Positions 6,384-8,484 of a stretch of 8,484 nucleotides of DNA are shown one piece after another. How positions within the stretch are numbered: position 1 is the first letter of the stretch; the number at the start of each line of letters is the position of its first letter. Origin of the DNA: Clostridia bacterium (GTDB lineage: Bacteria; Bacillota; Clostridia; Oscillospirales; CAG-272); assembly GCA_017540285.1 (NCBI GenBank), contig JAFYBI010000280.1, forward strand, positions 1 through 8,484, written 5' to 3'. The translations under genes and the position numbers were made by a program. The notes under the pieces were generated by a model. It had not been told where the DNA came from. It made no database searches and saw nothing but the letters and a program-made list of their open reading frames with translations.

Positions 6384-6408
6384 GGACGTCTGAAACAGAC
6401 GTCCTTTT
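6384..6408. terminator. Bidirectional terminator shared by the small gene and tRNA-Pro
   Basis: GGACGTCTG (6384-6392) pairs perfectly with CAGACGTCC (6396-6404) around an AAA loop. It is flanked by A5 on the left and TTTT on the right, giving a U tract on both strands. It ends the small plus-strand gene and the minus-strand tRNA transcript, whose 3' end is at 6413. Confidence 0.92.
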
Positions 6409-6412
6409 CGTC

Positions 6413-6485
6413 TCTGAGTGACTGGACTTGAACCAGCGGCCTCTACCACCCCAAGGTAGCGCGCTCCCAACTGCGCCACACCCAG
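6413..6485 (-). tRNA. tRNA-Pro (anticodon GGG)
   Basis: The minus strand folds as a complete 73-base cloverleaf. The acceptor stem is CTGGGTG with CACTCAG (one G-U pair), the D stem GCGC/GCGC, and the anticodon stem CTACC/GGTAG around the loop TTGGGGT, which gives anticodon GGG. The T stem GCTGG/CCAGT closes a TTCAAGT loop, and the discriminator is A. The C1-G72 pair is characteristic of bacterial tRNA-Pro. The 3' CCA is not encoded (GAC follows the discriminator), so it must be added after transcription. It reads CCC and CCU codons. Confidence 0.97.
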
Positions 6486-6487
6486 AT

Positions 6488-6524
6488 CCGGTGCTTTTTG
6501 ACAGCTTTTATATTATAGCACCGG
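6488..6524. repeat. Inverted repeat around the tRNA-Pro -10 box
   Basis: CCGGTGCT (6488-6495) and AGCACCGG (6517-6524) are perfect inverted copies with a 21-base spacer. One arm adjoins the -10 and the other lies in the tRNA leader, so the two arms are not both transcribed as RNA. The function is unknown, and chance is possible for 8-base arms. Confidence 0.5.
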
Positions 6525-6540
6525 GGGCGGGAATTGTCAA
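6512..6540 (-). promoter_or_regulatory. Consensus sigma-A promoter of tRNA-Pro
   Basis: On the minus strand TTGACA (6540-6535) and TATAAT (6517-6512) are both perfect and 17 bases apart. Transcription would begin near 6505, giving a 5' leader of about 20 bases. Such strength is usual for stable-RNA genes. Confidence 0.93.
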
Positions 6541-6569
6541 GGCCTTTTCAGAATTTTTTTGTCCGACGG

Positions 6570-6809
6570 TCAGATCTCCCGCGTGGTATCCGTTCTCCCG
6601 CAGGACGCGGGATCGCACGCGAAGGATTCGCAGTCGACGCACCTCGTCTCGGTCGGATGCGGCTCGTGCGTGCCGACGCGGATCCGATCCAGCGCGCAGA
6701 AGTCGCAGGACTTGGCGTGGTGCGCGCATTCGCTGACGGTGCAGGCGATCGCGCGGTTGGGTTCTCTGCCGCTCATTGCGGTCTTTTCGTTCTGATTTCT
6801 CTTTTCCAT
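6570..6809 (-). CDS. DUF1540 Cys-rich small protein
   Basis: The 79-residue product carries a DUF1540-like domain at about residues 21-63, with the C-x4-C-x6-C-x2-C spacing (Cys23, 28, 35, 38) and a later C-x2-C pair (Cys57, 60). Two more cysteines at 65 and 70 bring the total to eight. DUF1540 proteins are small, common in Firmicutes and uncharacterised; the cysteine pattern suggests zinc or another metal. The first 20 residues are polar and basic, without a signal peptide. The start at 6809 has GGGAGAA upstream on the minus strand; the next Met (residue 12) lacks a good site. It lies upstream of tRNA-Pro in the same orientation with no obvious terminator between, so some read-through is possible. 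No convincing promoter was found upstream. Confidence 0.82.
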   Translation of the reverse strand: MEKRNQNEKTAMSGREPNRAIACTVSECAHHAKSCDFCALDRIRVGTHEPHPTETRCVDCESFACDPASCGRTDTTREI

Positions 6810-6848
6810 GTTCGTTCTTCTCCCGTCTTCGTTCCGTCTCGGATTTCA

Positions 6849-6864
6849 AAGCGCCGCGGCGCTT
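6849..6864. repeat. Perfect 16-base palindrome between divergent genes
   Basis: AAGCGCCGCGGCGCTT is fully self-complementary. It lies in the 156-base gap between the divergent DUF1540 and GNAT genes, 40 bases before the DUF1540 start and upstream of the GNAT -35. It is not followed by a U tract on either strand, so it is not a standard terminator. An operator or a leader hairpin of the DUF1540 mRNA is possible. Confidence 0.55.
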
Positions 6865-6903
6865 CGTGTTCAAGATACCCCGCCCGGCCGTGTTTTATTC
6901 GCC

Positions 6904-6932
6904 TTGACGCAGAACGGAGCAAGTGGTATAAT
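6904..6932 (+). promoter_or_regulatory. Sigma-A promoter of the GNAT gene
   Basis: TTGACG (6904-6909, 5/6) and TATAAT (6927-6932) are 17 bases apart, with TGG forming an extended -10. The predicted start near 6939 leaves about 27 bases of leader. Confidence 0.88.
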
Positions 6933-6965
6933 GGAAACAACGAAATCAACGAACGGGAGGCGGCC

Positions 6966-7475
6966 ATGCTTCGGCTGACGTACCCGCGGGCGGAGGATCT
7001 GCCTGCGATCGAAGAATATCGCCGTGAGGTGCTCGCGGGAGACGGGGACTTTGACGGGACGGCGGGGCTCGGGAACGTTCCTTCCGCGTCGGACTGGCTC
7101 GCCGGACTGAAGGTCCTCTCCTCCCCCGACGCTCCCCGGCACGGGCTCTTCCGGACCTTCGTATATCTCGGCTATGACGGGGACCGGCTCTGCGGGATCG
7201 TGAACATCCGACCGACGGACGAGGAGGCGATCCTCGAAGCGGGGCACATCGGGTATCACGTCCGGCCGTCGGAGAGGCGCCGGGGATACGGGCGGGAGCT
7301 TCTTTTCCGGGCGGCGGCGCTGTGCCGGGCACACGGGATCGCCTCGCCGCTCGTATGCGTCCACGAGGACAACGAGGCCTCGATCCGGACCGCGCTCCGA
7401 GCCGGATTCGTCCCCGACGGTGAGGAGATCCACGAAAAATACGGAAGGATCCTGCGTTTTCGGGCGGATTTCTGA
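6966..7475 (+). CDS. GNAT family N-acetyltransferase (COG3981-like)
   Basis: The 169-residue protein has the GNAT fold and would transfer acetyl from acetyl-CoA to an amine of an unknown small molecule or protein. The core motif GHIGYHVRPSERRRGYG (residues 93-109) contains the acetyl-CoA pyrophosphate loop R105-R-G-Y-G109, and a CVHEDNEASIRTALRAGF segment follows, as in COG3981 predicted acetyltransferases. The N-terminal third (EEYRREVLAGDGDFDGTAGL) is also typical of that group. ATG 6966 has GGGAGG 5 bases upstream and follows its own promoter. The gene appears to be transcribed alone; downstream there is a short TTTTTCCGGAAAAA palindrome (7478-7491) but no clear U-tailed terminator. The substrate cannot be inferred. 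Confidence 0.9.
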   Translation: MLRLTYPRAEDLPAIEEYRREVLAGDGDFDGTAGLGNVPSASDWLAGLKVLSSPDAPRHGLFRTFVYLGYDGDRLCGIVNIRPTDEEAILEAGHIGYHVRPSERRRGYGRELLFRAAALCRAHGIASPLVCVHEDNEASIRTALRAGFVPDGEEIHEKYGRILRFRADF

Positions 7476-7477
7476 AG

Positions 7478-7491
7478 TTTTTCCGGAAAAA
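7478..7491. repeat. 14-base palindrome just after the GNAT stop
   Basis: TTTTTCCGGAAAAA is perfectly self-complementary and begins 2 bases after the stop codon. A hairpin with a usable loop would be short and has no U tract after it, so terminator function is doubtful. A near-direct repeat GGAAAAAACGC / GGAAAACGC (7485-7504) follows. Confidence 0.4.
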
Positions 7492-7569
7492 ACGCGGAAA
7501 ACGCTTATCCGGCGCGGCGCGAAAGCTACTGTCAGGCAGACCGGTCAATCAAACAGAAAGGACAACGCC

Positions 7570-8484
7570 ATGTCAACCCGGATCGACGAGAGCTGGATGC
7601 GCGAATTCTTCGCCTACGCCCTCTCGCGCACGGACAGCCGCGCGGATGCGGAGGAGCTGGCCTCGGAAATCACCCTGCGCTGTCTCGAAGCCGAGGCGGG
7701 GCGGGATGACATCCGAGACCCGGAACACTTCTTCCGCGGGATCGCGCGCAATACGGCGAACAGCTTCTTCCGCCGCCGTTCGGTCCCTGCGCCGGAGGAC
7801 ACGTTCTCGAACCTCCCCTCCGACGAACCTCTGCCGGACGAGATCGCCGTGTCGCGCGAGGACGCCGCCGAGGTCCGCCGCACCCTCGCCTTGCTCTCCG
7901 GGCTGTACCGCGACGTACTCGTGGATCACTACTACCGCGGGTACGCAGTCCTCGACATTGCCCGCCGCCGGGAGCTTTCGCCGGATATGGTGAAATACTA
8001 CCTCCGGGCCGGGCGGGAAAAGATGAAGGAGAGCATCATGAATCCGATACCGTCCACACACGCTTTCGCCCCTGCCCCTCTCGAGCTTTTCGGCTCGTTC
8101 CTCGATCTCTGTCACATCAATCCGTGGAAGCTCACGGAACGGAATCTGCCCCGCCAGATCCTCCTCTCGGCGAACGAAAAGCCGAAGAGCGCCGAACAGA
8201 TCGCCGCCGACCTCATGACCCCCGCCGTCTTCGTCGAGGAGGAGATCGCCCTGCTCGCGGACGCCGGGCTGCTCGTCTCCCCGGCAAAGAACAAATTCCG
8301 CACCAATCTGCACATCCTCCCCGCCGATGCCTTCGCCGCGGTCCGGGACCGGTTCCGGACGATCTACCGCGGGTATCTGCCGGACTATGCGGAGGTCTTC
8401 GCGCACCTCCTGCCGCGGATGCGGAGCTGCGGGCTCTTCCGGGAGGACGAGGATGAGATGCGTTTCCGCTGGTTCTTCGCGTAC
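7570..8484 (+). CDS. ECF-like sigma-70 family factor with C-terminal extension (3' end outside window)
   Basis: The frame is open from ATG 7570 to the window edge, giving 305 residues of an incomplete protein. AAAGGA lies 7 bases before the ATG. Residues about 8-70 match sigma region 2: a RADAEELASEITLRCLEA helix, then FFRGIARNTANSFFRRR. Residues about 102-155 match region 4: LALLSGLYRDVLVDHYYRGY followed by the helix-turn-helix IARRRELSPDMVKYYLRAGREKMK. An ordinary ECF factor would end near residue 165, but this one continues at least 140 residues. About 195-250 looks like a winged helix (KSAEQIAADLM, then VEEEIALLADAGLLV and a basic wing), followed by a helical, aromatic segment. The extension may sense a signal or bind DNA or a partner; that is inference. 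No anti-sigma gene is visible, since the window ends inside this gene. Confidence 0.85.
   Translation, partial: MSTRIDESWMREFFAYALSRTDSRADAEELASEITLRCLEAEAGRDDIRDPEHFFRGIARNTANSFFRRRSVPAPEDTFSNLPSDEPLPDEIAVSREDAAEVRRTLALLSGLYRDVLVDHYYRGYAVLDIARRRELSPDMVKYYLRAGREKMKESIMNPIPSTHAFAPAPLELFGSFLDLCHINPWKLTERNLPRQILLSANEKPKSAEQIAADLMTPAVFVEEEIALLADAGLLVSPAKNKFRTNLHILPADAFAAVRDRFRTIYRGYLPDYAEVFAHLLPRMRSCGLFREDEDEMRFRWFFAY

Noticed and set aside
6413..6485. tRNA gene as an integration attachment site
   Set aside because: No integrase, no phage genes and no second copy of the tRNA 3' end were seen in the window.
6498..6503. TTGACA on the plus strand upstream of the DUF1540 region
   Set aside because: There is no -10 at 16-18 bases (the bases there are CCGGGG), and no plus-strand gene follows until 6966.
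7573..8406. Minus-strand open frame of 277 codons
   Set aside because: It is antisense to the sigma factor gene, whose sigma regions 2 and 4 are recognisable. The minus frame is Arg/Glu/Asp-rich shadow sequence.

Overview
The window looks like chromosomal DNA from a high-GC member of the Firmicutes, probably class Clostridia and perhaps an uncultured gut lineage. This is inferred from several things together: near-consensus sigma-A promoters (several with an extended TGn -10), strong GGAGG-type ribosome binding sites, GTG and TTG starts, a DUF1540 protein, a trigger-factor-like lipoprotein, a tRNA gene without an encoded CCA, and compact gene spacing. No insertion sequence, phage gene, CRISPR array or replication origin is visible, and no gap between genes exceeds about 200 bases.

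Layout. Positions 2-2484 (+) hold an unrecognised 3' gene fragment, an aspartate/glutamate racemase-family gene and a MurE-type Mur ligase, packed with 1-base spacing and a 17-base overlap; they form one operon whose promoter lies outside the window. A bidirectional hairpin terminator at 2496-2529 separates it from a convergent gene (2538-3725, -) for a secreted trigger-factor/FKBP-like lipoprotein. That gene and a Nudix hydrolase gene (3922-4413, +) diverge from two clear promoters. The Nudix gene overlaps by an ATGA junction with a DUF4886 SGNH-hydrolase-like gene (4410-5153, +). After a terminator comes a stand-alone fructose-6-phosphate aldolase/transaldolase gene (5307-5987, +) with its own promoter and terminator, then a small solitary gene of unknown function (6130-6354, +).

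A shared hairpin terminator (6384-6408) separates the small gene from tRNA-Pro(GGG) on the minus strand, which has a perfect-consensus promoter. Upstream of it, also on the minus strand, is a Cys-rich DUF1540 gene (6570-6809). A GNAT acetyltransferase gene (6966-7475, +) with its own promoter follows. The window ends inside an ECF-like sigma-70 family gene (from 7570, +) that carries an unusual C-terminal extension with a probable winged helix.

The genes do not form one pathway. The most coherent unit is racemase plus MurE, a pair that suggests supply and ligation of a particular amino acid into a UDP-muramyl peptide or similar precursor; the MurE specificity loop reads DNPD instead of the DNPR of diaminopimelate-adding enzymes. 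I see no clearly new defence or mobile system. The best candidates for new biology are the racemase-MurE pair, the extended sigma factor and the solitary 74-residue protein.
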